Source: a bacterium A37T11
Lineage (GTDB): Bacteria > Bacteroidota > Bacteroidia > Sphingobacteriales > Sphingobacteriaceae
Length of the DNA stretch: 64,000 bases
Reading direction: 5' to 3'
Assembly: GCA_900109895.1 (NCBI GenBank)
Contig: FOBR01000021.1
Coordinates: 50,263 to 114,262, forward strand
A program made the position numbers and the translations under genes. Within the stretch, counting starts at the first letter, position 1. The number at the start of each line of letters is the position of its first letter. The notes beneath the pieces were generated by a model. The model had not been told where the DNA came from, ran no database searches, and saw only the letters and a program-made list of their open reading frames with translations. Positions 44,066 to 55,100 of the stretch are shown here, piece after piece.

Positions 44066-46861
44066 ATGATTAAATTGAGTATGCTGAAGGGTTTTTTTGT
44101 TACTTGGGTGGTTACTGGTTTGGTGTTGGTATTTTTTTCTTCGTCGGTTTCTGGTACAGTCGTTACAGAAAGTAATACGATACCAGTTAACCTGACGGTT
44201 GATGCAAAACCAGATCCTGTGGGTATACAAACCATGTCACCAACTTTTGGATGGAAGATAAAAACAGGGGAAAAGGGTTACCGGCAGTCTGCATGGCAGC
44301 TGCTGGTAGCCTCTACGCAAGCTGAGCTTGACAAAGACGTGGCCGGTATTTGGGACTCTGGCAAGCGTTTATCAAATGAGCAGCAATTTATCCCGTACAA
44401 GGGTGCAGCCCTTTCTTCCGGCCGTAAATATTATTGGAAGGTTCGCATCTGGGATGACAAGGGCATTCCTTCTGATTGGAGTTCACCAGCTTTTTTTATT
44501 ACCGGCTTGTTTGCGCCCCATGATTGGGACCATTGTGATTGGATCGCATTGGAGGAATTGGATAACCGGTTAAAAGTGGTACCGGGCGTTCATCTTAAAG
44601 GCGACAACTTAGGAGAAAAAGCGATTAAACGAGCAGTTATACCGCTATTTCGGAAATCGTTTCTTGTTACAAAAAAAATAAAAGAAGCTTATTTGTTCAT
44701 TACCGGGTTAGGGCAATATGAGGCTTCGCTAAATGGTGGCCGGATAGGGGATGCTTTTTTGTCACCTGGCTGGACGAATTATGAAAAGCAGGTTCTTTAT
44801 AACGTGTATGATGTTTCTGGCGGAATTAAATCCGGCGAAAATGTGTTGGGGGCCATTGTGGCGCCAGGATTTCGCTACATCAATCGGGAGCGCTACCGTA
44901 AATTGGTCCGGGCGGAGGGATACCCAATGTTGCGGGCCAAGCTTTCCATCAGGTATACAGACGGAACAAGTAATGAAATACGCACAGATAGTAGCTGGCA
45001 GACATCCGCTTCACCCATTACATTCAGCAGTATCTATGGAGGTGAAGATTATGATGCCCAATTGGAACAACCAGATTGGGACAAACCGGGTTTTTCAGCA
45101 AAATTATGGCAAAATGTGATTTTAGTAAAGGGGCCTAACGGCCTAATGACCTCTGAAATGGACTATCCCATGAAAGTGATGGATACGTTTGCCCCCCAAA
45201 ATAAAACGAAGGTGACTGACACGAGTTATCTGTATGATTTCGGACAAAATGCCTCGGGAATTATCCGGCTCGGTATTACAGGCAACAAAGGCGATCGGAT
45301 ACGGATAATCCCAGCAGAAGTGCTGGGAGATGACGGTATGCCAAATCAGGATGCATCCGGCAAACCATACTATTATGAATACATTTTACGCGGAAGTGGG
45401 GAAGAAACCTGGCAGCCGAGGTTCAGTTATTATGGTTTTCGCTACGCATTAGTACAGGTAAGTGCTTCCGCTGGATTTCAGTGGCATAACATTAACCTAA
45501 CCGCTTTACATACGCGCAACAGTTCACCAGCAGTTGGAACTTTTCTGTGCTCAAATCCACTCATAAACCAGATTGATACCTTGATCCGGTGGGGTATACG
45601 CAGCAATCTGGCAAGTGTATCGACTGATTGCCCACACCGCGAGAAACTGGGCTGGTTAGAACAAACACATCTCATTGGAAGTTCGTTAAAGTATAATCAT
45701 GACATACTGCACCTATATAATAAGGTAGTTGATGATATGATCGCCGGACAGTTGGATAATGGGTTGGTTCCTGACATTGTACCCGAATACGTACCCTTTC
45801 AAGGCGGATTCAGGGATTCACCCGAATGGGGAAGTGCCGCCATTCTGGTGCCTTGGTATACCTATCAATGGTACGGAGATAAACAGATCGTGGAACGGGC
45901 ATTTCCCATGATGGAGCGTTATATAAGTTACCTGGCCACAAAAGCTAAAGGTGATACGCTTGCTTACGGGCTGGGGGATTGGTTTGACCTGGGGCCGAAA
46001 AATCCGGGAGTGTCCCAACTAACGCCGCTGGGCGTTACGGCCACAGCTATGTATTATTACGATGCCAGTTTGCTGGCGGAAATGGCAACACTTCTGGGTG
46101 ATGCTAAAAAAGTGCAACAATACCGCCAATTGGCTGAACGGATTAAAACAGCATTCAACAACCAATATTTTAATGAGAAAACAGGCGTGTACGCCTCTGG
46201 CAGCCAAACTTCGTATGCTATGCCGCTGTTTACAGGCATGGTGCCCCAAGCGCAGCGAAAGCGGGTACAAAAAAATCTGATTGAATCAATTTATCGTGGC
46301 AATAAGGCACTAACTGCGGGTGATATTGGGTACCGCTATTTATTAAGAGCATTGGAAGATGCCGGAGCTTCGCAGCTGATCTATGAAATGAACAATAGGG
46401 ATGATGTACCAGGCTATGGCTACCAAATTAAACATGGCGCTACAGCACTCACCGAATCGTGGGCCGCACTGAAATATGTATCCAATAATCATATGATGTT
46501 GGGTCACTTCATGGAATGGTTATACAGTGGCTTAGGAGGCATTAAACAACTCCCCGGTGACGCCGGCTTTAAAAAAATCCTGATCGAACCTCAGGAGGTT
46601 GATGGGATAAACTGGGTCAATGTTTCCTATGAATCCATCAATGGGAATATTCAGGTGCGCTGGAAGCGGGAAAACGGAAGGATAAGTTATACGGTTAGCA
46701 TACCTCCCAATACCTGTGCAAAGGTCATTATACCCGTAAAAACAGCAAACGCAGCAACAGCCCTTAAAAAGAACATGGCAACTGTGCCAACAGCAGGAAA
46801 GGTAACCATCGATGGGAAAAAAGCGATGTTTGATCTGGGATCAGGGACTTATACATTTTAA
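44066..46861 (+). CDS. GH78 alpha-L-rhamnosidase
   Basis: I prefer ATG 44066 (MIKLSMLKGFFVTWVVTGLV, a good signal peptide) over the first in-frame ATG at 44036. The 931-residue protein has the GH78 order: N-terminal beta domains (LNGGRIGDAFLSPGWTNYEKQ), concanavalin-like module (FDFGQNASGIIRL), the (alpha/alpha)6 barrel (STDCPHREKLGWLEQTHLIG, YGLGDWFDLGPKN) and a C-terminal beta domain. The acid position is ...GWLEQTH, a known subclade variant of the usual GWTGDA. It is secreted and would cleave terminal rhamnose. Confidence 0.92.
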   Translation: MIKLSMLKGFFVTWVVTGLVLVFFSSSVSGTVVTESNTIPVNLTVDAKPDPVGIQTMSPTFGWKIKTGEKGYRQSAWQLLVASTQAELDKDVAGIWDSGKRLSNEQQFIPYKGAALSSGRKYYWKVRIWDDKGIPSDWSSPAFFITGLFAPHDWDHCDWIALEELDNRLKVVPGVHLKGDNLGEKAIKRAVIPLFRKSFLVTKKIKEAYLFITGLGQYEASLNGGRIGDAFLSPGWTNYEKQVLYNVYDVSGGIKSGENVLGAIVAPGFRYINRERYRKLVRAEGYPMLRAKLSIRYTDGTSNEIRTDSSWQTSASPITFSSIYGGEDYDAQLEQPDWDKPGFSAKLWQNVILVKGPNGLMTSEMDYPMKVMDTFAPQNKTKVTDTSYLYDFGQNASGIIRLGITGNKGDRIRIIPAEVLGDDGMPNQDASGKPYYYEYILRGSGEETWQPRFSYYGFRYALVQVSASAGFQWHNINLTALHTRNSSPAVGTFLCSNPLINQIDTLIRWGIRSNLASVSTDCPHREKLGWLEQTHLIGSSLKYNHDILHLYNKVVDDMIAGQLDNGLVPDIVPEYVPFQGGFRDSPEWGSAAILVPWYTYQWYGDKQIVERAFPMMERYISYLATKAKGDTLAYGLGDWFDLGPKNPGVSQLTPLGVTATAMYYYDASLLAEMATLLGDAKKVQQYRQLAERIKTAFNNQYFNEKTGVYASGSQTSYAMPLFTGMVPQAQRKRVQKNLIESIYRGNKALTAGDIGYRYLLRALEDAGASQLIYEMNNRDDVPGYGYQIKHGATALTESWAALKYVSNNHMMLGHFMEWLYSGLGGIKQLPGDAGFKKILIEPQEVDGINWVNVSYESINGNIQVRWKRENGRISYTVSIPPNTCAKVIIPVKTANAATALKKNMATVPTAGKVTIDGKKAMFDLGSGTYTF

Positions 46862-46862
46862 C

Positions 46863-49661
46863 ATGAGAAAACACCCATTTTATTTTTTCAGCGTACTAAT
46901 ATTCGCGCTTTTTTTGAATGTAACCCTGGTGTCAGCCCAGGAAAGCGCTCTTATTCCGCAGCAACTTCGCAATGAATATCTAAACAATCCAACGGGCCAG
47001 GATGAACCACATCCCAGACTAAGCTGGACGTTGCGGGCAACTGACGATAAAGCTTATGGCCAACGGCAAACCGCATACCGCATATTGGTAGCATCATCCG
47101 ATCGCATTTTACGCAACCACAACGGAGACATCTGGGACTCTGGCTGGGTGCCATCAGCGAGCATGCAACAAATAATCTACGGAGGTAACGCATTAGTGTC
47201 AGACCGGAGTTATTATTGGAAAGTAGCTGTTAAAGATGAAAAAGGGGCTATTTCAGCCTGGAGTGAACCAGCCTTTTGGAGTACAGGCCTGCTCCAAAAA
47301 CAGGAATGGAAAGCAAGTTGGATCGGTACAGACGAGCTTTTTGATCCAAAGCAGGCTGATTGCAACCTCGCTGATCCTTGGTTTCGCAAAACCATTAAAT
47401 TAACAAAAAAGCCAGGGAAAGCCATATTGTTTGTAGCCTCTGTTGGTTACCATGAGTTGTATGTAAATGGGCGAAAAATAGGTGAAGACGTATTATCAGG
47501 AGCGGTAACTGATCATACAAAACGCGCACGCTATCTGGCCTATAATATAGCTCCCGCCCTGCAAAAGGGAACAAACGTGGTGGCATTGTGGTTGGGTACA
47601 TCCTGGTCTATACATGGGCCATATGTGTCTGATCATCGGCCAAACACCCCAATTGTCATCGCCCAGGCTGACATCTATACCCAAACGCACCCGCGGGCAG
47701 CCGATAAACCAATCGCATTTATTCGTACAGACGGAACCTGGAAAACGCATCCCAGCCCCAATAAGCTGTTGGGCATTTGGGATTCCAACCGAATGGGCGG
47801 AGAGCTATACGATGCGACCAAAGAGGTCGGCGATTGGAATAGTGCCATTACAGTTGGCAACGCGTGGAAATCGGCTACAGTTTATGACCCTAAACTGATC
47901 CTATCAGCCCAACAAGTAGCTACCAATAAATTGCTGACTGAGATAAAGCCGGTAGCAATAGAAGCCCGGCCGGATGGCAGCTATCGGGTGGATATGGGTG
48001 TTAACTTTGCGGGATGGACAGAAGTAAAGCTCACGGGTAAACCTGGTGACAAAATCGAATTTCTTTACTCAGAACGTCCGCAAAATGAGATGACCTTTGG
48101 TCTGCACAGTGCCTACATTTTGGGGAGTACCGGCAAAGGTACCTTTCGCAATCGGTTTAACTACAGTTCAGGGCGTTGGGTAACCATTAAGGGATTGTCA
48201 TACAAACCCTCACTGGCAGACATCCGCGGCTGGCAAGTTCGCACGGCATACCAGGCTACCACAACTTTTTCCTCTTCTGATTCCCTGCAAAACTGGATCT
48301 ATAGCACCGTGAAGTGGACGTTTGAAAACCTATCGCTGGGCGGCTATGTGGTTGATTGCCCGCAAAGGGAACGGTTGGGATATGGAGGAGACGCGCATTC
48401 GACCTGCGAAACGGGAATGTATAATTATGATTTGGGAGCCTTTTATACCAAATGGATGGAAGACTGGCGAGACGTTCAGGGAACAGAATCGATCGTAGGC
48501 AATATGTATAATCAGGCATTTGCCCGCAAAGGAATACAGAGTGGACGCATCTTTAACAATGGAATACTTCCACACACCGCACCTACATACATGGGTGGGG
48601 GGGGGCCGGCTTGGGGAGGAATTGTCGTATCATTACCATGGTTTTTTTATGAGCAGGAAGGTGACAAACGCCTACTAGAAAAGAATTTTGATCTGATAAA
48701 GGGCTGGCTTTCCTTCTTGGATTTAAACACCAAGGATAATTTGCTGCAGCGATTTGGTGGACCATGGGATTTTTTGGGAGACTGGCTTTGGCCGCATGCT
48801 GGTGCAGAGGGAATGAACAACAATAAACCCCAAACGCTGTGTCTTAACAATGCCTATAGGGTATACAATTTGCGTACGGCGGTGCGTATAGCGCGTGTCA
48901 TCGGCAGGACTTCGGAGGCAGACGAGTGGGATAAAAAGGCTAGCATATATAGTCAAGCTATTCACCAGCGGTTTTATAACAGTAGCGATCACAGTTATGC
49001 GGATAGCTCTATGGCTAATCTGGCAGCTGCATTACTAGCAGAAATACCACCTCCCGAGTTGCGTAGCACAGTATTTAAGCGTCTTGAAGATGAAATACTT
49101 ATAAAATGTCATGGACACATCAATGTGGGTATCACTGCAGGTGCGTTGTTGTTTAAATTACTGCGCAATGAAGGCAGGGACGATCTGCTGTATTCCATGA
49201 CCTCACAAACAGATTACCCAGGCTGGGGATATATGAAAGCCAACGGGGCCACAACTATTTGGGAAATGTGGGAAAAAGACTTGCCTGGACATTCGTTACT
49301 GCATAGCTCTTATTTATATCCGGGATCCTGGTATGTGGAAGGCGTAGCAGGCATCCGGCGTGATCCTTCTGCTCCCGGTTTTCAACGATTCATCGTGCGT
49401 CCGCCGCTGCTCAACGAAGAACAGCTGCAATGGGCCAAAGCTTCCTACGATTCGCCAGCAGGATTAATCAGGTCTGCCTGGAAACGGGAGCATGGCAAAC
49501 TTCATATGAATATCCAAGTACCCCCAAATACGATAGGCGTTTTGCAACTAAGAGAAACGGACCACATTCCATTAATAACCGAAAATGTGCATATTCGTAA
49601 TTTAGGAATGAAAAACGGATTTACCGAGTATGAATTAGAACCAGGCGCTTACAGTTTTTAA
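46863..49661 (+). CDS. GH78 alpha-L-rhamnosidase (second)
   Basis: ATG 46863 follows the previous stop by one base and opens a signal peptide (FYFFSVLIFALFLNVTLVSAQ). The 932-residue protein has the full GH78 architecture with the classic acid motif VDCPQRERLGYGGDAHST and the barrel stretch GPWDFLGDWLWPH. The C-terminal domain contains SSYLYPGSWYVEGVAGIRRD. It differs clearly from the preceding GH78 in the catalytic motif, so the two probably act on different rhamnosyl linkages. It is in the same transcription unit. Confidence 0.92.
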   Translation: MRKHPFYFFSVLIFALFLNVTLVSAQESALIPQQLRNEYLNNPTGQDEPHPRLSWTLRATDDKAYGQRQTAYRILVASSDRILRNHNGDIWDSGWVPSASMQQIIYGGNALVSDRSYYWKVAVKDEKGAISAWSEPAFWSTGLLQKQEWKASWIGTDELFDPKQADCNLADPWFRKTIKLTKKPGKAILFVASVGYHELYVNGRKIGEDVLSGAVTDHTKRARYLAYNIAPALQKGTNVVALWLGTSWSIHGPYVSDHRPNTPIVIAQADIYTQTHPRAADKPIAFIRTDGTWKTHPSPNKLLGIWDSNRMGGELYDATKEVGDWNSAITVGNAWKSATVYDPKLILSAQQVATNKLLTEIKPVAIEARPDGSYRVDMGVNFAGWTEVKLTGKPGDKIEFLYSERPQNEMTFGLHSAYILGSTGKGTFRNRFNYSSGRWVTIKGLSYKPSLADIRGWQVRTAYQATTTFSSSDSLQNWIYSTVKWTFENLSLGGYVVDCPQRERLGYGGDAHSTCETGMYNYDLGAFYTKWMEDWRDVQGTESIVGNMYNQAFARKGIQSGRIFNNGILPHTAPTYMGGGGPAWGGIVVSLPWFFYEQEGDKRLLEKNFDLIKGWLSFLDLNTKDNLLQRFGGPWDFLGDWLWPHAGAEGMNNNKPQTLCLNNAYRVYNLRTAVRIARVIGRTSEADEWDKKASIYSQAIHQRFYNSSDHSYADSSMANLAAALLAEIPPPELRSTVFKRLEDEILIKCHGHINVGITAGALLFKLLRNEGRDDLLYSMTSQTDYPGWGYMKANGATTIWEMWEKDLPGHSLLHSSYLYPGSWYVEGVAGIRRDPSAPGFQRFIVRPPLLNEEQLQWAKASYDSPAGLIRSAWKREHGKLHMNIQVPPNTIGVLQLRETDHIPLITENVHIRNLGMKNGFTEYELEPGAYSF

Positions 49662-49666
49662 ACAAA

Positions 49667-51421
49667 ATGATAAAAATTAAAATAGAACAAAAAGTGCGAA
49701 ATAGTCGACTTTTAACACTGGCCATCCTGTGTATTTTAACAGTGCAGGTATCTGCGCAAGAGGTTAGTCCGTTAACCCGCCAATTCATATCGCCAGTACG
49801 TATCGTGTGGAAAACCGGTGCTATAAAAGACGCCGAGCAGCTGCTAAAGCCGGGCAACGGACAGGCGGACCTCACCAATAAATATAAAAGTATTTTTAAG
49901 AACGTAGCTGGCGGCACGAAAGCAGCTATCTTGTTAGATTTTGGCAGGGAACTGCAGGGTGGATTGGAAATCATCACAGGGATGTGGCCAGGCCCCAATA
50001 AACCCAGGAAGATACGCATACGATACGGTGAGTCTGTCAGTGAAGCGATGGCAGACATAGGCGTAAAAGATGCCACAAATGATCATGCCATTCGTGATTT
50101 TACCGCACTGGTACCCTGGTTGGGCAAAGCACAATTTGGGGAGAGCGGATTTCGTTTTGTGCGGATAGATCTGGAGGATGAGCAGGCCGAACTGCAACTG
50201 AAGGAGGTTCGTGCCATATTTACCTATCGGGATATACCATATACAGGGTCATTTAAATGCAGCGATGAGCGCCTCAATAAAATTTGGCAAACAGGTGCCT
50301 ATACGGTACATTTAAACATGCAAGAATACCTTTGGGATGGCATTAAGCGTGACCGTTTAGTTTGGGTAGGTGACCTGCACCCTGAAATATCCACGGTAAA
50401 TGCTGTATTCGGATATAATGATGTAGTGCCTAAAAGCCTGGACCTGTCACGGGACATGACCCCGTTACCGGGTTGGATGAATGGTATTAGCACGTACTCG
50501 ATGTGGTGGATCATCCTGCAAGAAAATTGGTACATGCATCAGGGAAACCTGGCCTATTTAAAAGAACAACAAACCTACCTGGCCGGTTTAGTGAGGCAAA
50601 TCATCACAAAAATTGGCGATGACAACCAAGAAAAGCTGGATGGAACGCGTTTTTTGGATTGGCCCTCCAGCGAAAACCCGAAGGGTATCCATGCAGGGCT
50701 GCAGGCCATGACAGTTTGGTCGTTAACTACAGCGGCCAGGTTGTGCCATATTTTGGGAGATGCTGAAACGGAAAAATTGGCGAAGGATGCGGTATCCAGG
50801 CTAAAAAGCAATGTGCCGGACATCAATGGCTCCAAACAAGCAGCGGCACTCATGGCCATAGCAGGCATCATCCCGGCAGAACAAGCCAATAAAGATGTTC
50901 TATCGGTAGGGGGGGCATCCAACTTTTCCACCTTTTACGGATACTATATGCTTCAAGCCAAGGCACAGGCAGGCGACTATCAGGGAGCACTGGACGTTAT
51001 CCGCCAGTTTTGGGGAGCTATGCTTGATTTGGGGGCAACGACCTTTTGGGAAGATTTTAACCTGGAATGGTTATCAAATGCAGGCCGCATAGATGAACTG
51101 GTGCCTAATGGGAAAAAGGATATCCATGGCGATTACGGGGCTTACTGTTATTTAGGCTTTCGCCACAGTTTGTGTCATGGATGGGCATCCGGGCCGACGG
51201 CATGGCTAAGCGAACATGTATTAGGCATCAACGTTTTGGAACCCGGCTGCCGAGTCATACAGATAAATCCCCATTTGGGCGACCTTACCTTTGCCGAAGG
51301 TACCTACCCAACCCCACAAGGAGTGCTCTATGTGAAACATACGAAACGGGAGGATGGCACGATTAAAACCGAAATTAAGGCACCAAAAGGCGTAAAAGCA
51401 ATTTTATACCAAAAAAAGTGA
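49667..51421 (+). CDS. GH78-like six-hairpin glycosidase (short form)
   Basis: The 584-residue protein has a signal peptide (LLTLAILCILTVQVSAQ). It keeps the concanavalin-like module (LLDFGRELQGGLEIITGMWP) and the barrel with LWDGIKRDRLVWVGDLHPEI at the acid position and EDFNLEWLSNAGRIDELVPN, but lacks the two N-terminal beta domains of the full GH78 enzymes. I recall such short relatives annotated as alpha-L-rhamnosidase. The activity should be taken as related, not proven. It follows 5 bp after the second GH78. Confidence 0.82.
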   Translation: MIKIKIEQKVRNSRLLTLAILCILTVQVSAQEVSPLTRQFISPVRIVWKTGAIKDAEQLLKPGNGQADLTNKYKSIFKNVAGGTKAAILLDFGRELQGGLEIITGMWPGPNKPRKIRIRYGESVSEAMADIGVKDATNDHAIRDFTALVPWLGKAQFGESGFRFVRIDLEDEQAELQLKEVRAIFTYRDIPYTGSFKCSDERLNKIWQTGAYTVHLNMQEYLWDGIKRDRLVWVGDLHPEISTVNAVFGYNDVVPKSLDLSRDMTPLPGWMNGISTYSMWWIILQENWYMHQGNLAYLKEQQTYLAGLVRQIITKIGDDNQEKLDGTRFLDWPSSENPKGIHAGLQAMTVWSLTTAARLCHILGDAETEKLAKDAVSRLKSNVPDINGSKQAAALMAIAGIIPAEQANKDVLSVGGASNFSTFYGYYMLQAKAQAGDYQGALDVIRQFWGAMLDLGATTFWEDFNLEWLSNAGRIDELVPNGKKDIHGDYGAYCYLGFRHSLCHGWASGPTAWLSEHVLGINVLEPGCRVIQINPHLGDLTFAEGTYPTPQGVLYVKHTKREDGTIKTEIKAPKGVKAILYQKK

Positions 51422-51458
51422 ATATAATCTAAACTATAGCAAATATTGGAGATAGCAT

Positions 51459-51959
51459 ATGAAAGCAAATTCAGAAAAAAAGTTGTCCCAAGACAAAAAG
51501 TTAACGTTTAGCGCGGTATATGAAGCATACTGGGAAGAACTATTTATTTATGCCTGCAAACTGCTTAATGACCGTGAAACTGCCATGGATGTAGTTCAAG
51601 ATGTATTTGTCGATTTTTTACAGCAGTACACTGAGTCGTTTAACATCCGGGAAATAAAACCTTATTTATATGGGATGATACGGCATAAAGTATCCCGGGT
51701 GATCAGGAAAGAGGTATATCGCCGTGAATACGTTGAATCTTTCATCCAGTTTGCGGATATTTATGAAGAAAGTCCGGAGCAATTGCTTGTAACTAAAGAC
51801 TTAAGCCAAATGTTGGAAAAACAAATACAGTTTTTACCCGAAAAAATGAGGCGAGTCTTTATACTGAGCAGGGATGAAAAACTTACCTATAAAGAGATCG
51901 CCTCGCAAAAAGTTTGGAACGGTGGTACCATATGGAAGTGGTATTTAAGGGACCTATAG
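51459..51959 (+). CDS. ECF RNA polymerase sigma factor with abnormal C-terminus
   Basis: The 166-residue protein has region 2 (FSAVYEAYWEELFIYACKLL, AMDVVQDVFVDFLQQY) and most of region 4 (LPEKMRRVFILSRDEKLTYKEIASQ). The HTH recognition part then reads KVWNGGTIWKWYLRDL and stops, about 10-20 residues short of usual family members. No FecR-like anti-sigma gene follows; SusC begins 202 bp later. It presumably drives, or once drove, the susC-susD operon. A loss or frameshift near 51920 is possible, since another frame stays open to 52096. Confidence 0.85.
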   Translation: MKANSEKKLSQDKKLTFSAVYEAYWEELFIYACKLLNDRETAMDVVQDVFVDFLQQYTESFNIREIKPYLYGMIRHKVSRVIRKEVYRREYVESFIQFADIYEESPEQLLVTKDLSQMLEKQIQFLPEKMRRVFILSRDEKLTYKEIASQKVWNGGTIWKWYLRDL

Positions 51960-52161
51960 CCTCTCATCGCTTTGGCGGCACGTTTACCATGCAAAAAGAT
52001 ATGAAAGAATTGCTGAGTTATTTGGAGCAAATTAGTCATTTAATATTTAAGGTAGAAGAAAGGAGGATAATTGTAGAAGAAAAGAATAACCTATAAACTA
52101 CTAACCATACCAATTATGGATTAGCCAATTTTTGTTTTTGTATTAGTAATAATAACCTATA
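51960..52161 (+). other. Gap between sigma factor and SusC
   Basis: A different frame stays open from 51914 to 52096 and reads ...KDMKELLSYLEQISHLIFKV, which may be the displaced end of the sigma gene or chance. It is not an anti-sigma. The rest is AT-rich (CCAATTTTTGTTTTTGTATTAG) and may hold the susC promoter, but no clear TTTG/TAnnTTTG pair is seen. Confidence 0.3.
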
Positions 52162-55100
52162 ATGATGAATATAATTTTTAAACTAAAAGCGTTTTTACGC
52201 GGTATTGCCGGTATCACTCCGGTAAATAAAATTTTTAGGGCTACGAGGTGGGCATTGCTATATTTGCTTTGTTCAGTACTGCAAGTAAAAGCGGCAGCCA
52301 TTGCACAAGTGGTCACCATTGATCGAAATCATATCAGCCTTAAGCACTTATTTGTTGAAATAAGACGACAAACTGGTTACGATATTTTGTATGCTTCTGA
52401 GGATATTCCTGATATCGATTTTTCAAATTTTCATGTAAAAGATAAGCCATTGAGCGAAGTACTTGATTTTTGCCTAAAAGATCAGCCGTTGTCCTATGAA
52501 ATAAAAGATATGGCCGTGTTGATCAGAAAGAAACCCGCTAAGCTAACCGTGCAGGGTGATTGGGAAATAACCGGGTCGTTAAAAAGTGAAAATGGCGAAT
52601 CGTTAGTCGGCGCCACCGTAACACTTAAGGGCACACAAATAGCAACGAGTACGGACAAAAACGGGCGATTTAGCATAAAAATACCCGCCAAACCGTCTGT
52701 GTTGGTGGTCACTTTAATGGGATATGAACCCCAAGAGAAGCCCATTGCAAATAAAGGTGACTACCAAATTGTACTTAAAGGTACAAACAGTGAATTGGAC
52801 GAGGTTGTAGTAGTAGGATACGGCACGACCAAAAAGAAAGATTTTACCGGATCTGTGGGTACCCTTAAACTGGAAGACTCACCGGTAGCCCTTGCACCTA
52901 ACCTCAACCCACTGCAAGCGCTAAAAGGTACGATATCAGGGTTAGATATTGGAGCTTCCAATACCGCAGGTGGGGAGCCAGCTATGCAAATACGGGGTCA
53001 AAATTCTATCAGCGGTTCAAATAACCCCCTTATCGTATTGGATGGAGTCATTTATATGGGGAGCCTGAGCGATATAAACCCCAATGATATAGCCAGTTTT
53101 GATGTGTTAAAAGATGCCACATCCGCCGCTGCCTATGGTTCCCGCTCTGCAAACGGCGTCATAGCCATTACAACTAAGCGCGGTAAAAATGGAAAACCAA
53201 TTATTTCGTTTAATACCTCTACCGGCTTTCAAAACTGGTATGACAGGCCTGTCATGCTGAAAGGGGAGGAATGGATTAAATTGGTCAATGCCAGAAATCA
53301 GTATACCGAAGGCTCTACCAATTGGCTCAAAGCAGGGGAAATTGCCAACCGGGATGCCGGCAAAGAAACCAATTGGCTGGACCTCATTGGCCAAACGGGC
53401 GTTTTGCAAACCTATCAGGCATCGGTATCCGGTGCCACAGATCGCACCAATTTCTATTTGTCAGGGTCTTATGATAAAAATAAAGGAATCATTGTGGGCG
53501 ACAAATTTGACCGGATATCGTTGTTAGGTAAATTAAAATTCAACGTGACCAATTGGTTGGAAATTGGTACAGATGCAGGCTATTCAAGAAGGAATTATTC
53601 AGGCTTTGAAGCCAATATTGTCCAAGCGGAAATCACCTCTCCCTATGGTGTAGTGTATCGGGATGACCAAGGAGACCTGGAAAAATATCCGTATGAACAA
53701 TCCGGTGTAAACCCCCTTTGGGGCGTACAGGATGGTACGCGGGATAATGTAGATTTGTATCATAATTACCGGTTAAATAGTTATGCATTGGTCAAGATCC
53801 CTTGGGTTGACGGGCTGAGCTATCGGGCCAATTACCTGGTAAACCAGGATAATATCTATAATGCTAATTTTACCTATGAAAATTATTATGTGCAAGAAGG
53901 TAACTCACCCGACCGGTATAAACCCTCAACTATACAAGGTTTTTTGAGCAATGCCAATGGCAACCGGGAAAGCAAAAGTAACTATAGCTATGTTTTTGAT
54001 AATATCGTAAATTACAACAAAACTTTTGGGAAGCATTCAGTTGATTTCACAGCAGTGGCTACAAGGGATTATACCAGATATGAACGTACAAACATTACGG
54101 GTTCTGATTTTGCGGCCAATGGAAATACCATTTTAGGTATCAATGGTTTATCTAAAGCAACAGTGCAAAAAAATCAGATAGATGGTACTGAGCGTACAAA
54201 TATTGGATACCTGGGCAGAATCAATTATTCCTATGATGATCGGTATTTCGTGACCGGATCTTACCGGCGGGATGGAGCGTCTGTATTTGGCGCGGATAAT
54301 AAATGGGCAAATTTCTCCGCTTTTGGTGTAGCGTGGAAAATTTCATCGGAAGATTTTCTCCAAACATTTACAGTATTGAATAATTTAAAGCTTAAGTTTT
54401 CGTGGGGCCAAAATGGTAATCAAGGTTTGGATCCTTATGGCACATTATCTACAGTCGCTAATGGAACCAGTGGAGGCATAAGGTATGAATATTCCAATAC
54501 GCCTGGAAAGATTTACTATGGATTGATTCAAAGTGCACTTGGCAACTCGTCCCTAGGGTGGGAAACCACGTCTTCCTGGAATACAGGTTTTGAGTCTGCC
54601 TGGTTAAACAACCGTATTTCTCTGGACGTGGATGCCTATTTTTCAAAAACCACCAATCAAATTTTTACGCAAAATATCCCGGTTATGACCGGATTTAAAA
54701 CCATGAAAACTTCCATGGGGCGTGTAGATAACAAAGGGCTGGAAATCAATTTACGTACAGTGAATATACAAAATACCGACTGGAACTGGAGCACTTCTGT
54801 CACCTTCTGGAAGAACTGGAATAAATTGGTAAGCCTTTATGGGCAGGACCTGGATGGCGATGGAAAAGAGGATGACGACATTGCCAATAGCTTGTTTATT
54901 GGTAAATCGCTTGATGCCATATACGGGTATAAGCAGATAGGCATCGTACAAGAAAATGATGCCGATTATATGGCATTAACAGGTGCGGCTCCAGGTACGC
55001 CAAAATATGCCGACCTGGACGGTGTACCAGGCATTACGGCAGCAGACCGGACCATTGTGGGTTATAGAAAAGAAAATTTCCGATTAAACTTCAGCACCAC

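Noticed and set aside
51914..52096. Small frame after the sigma factor as a FecR anti-sigma
   Set aside because: 60 residues with no FecR domain, periplasmic part or membrane segment; more likely displaced sigma sequence or chance.
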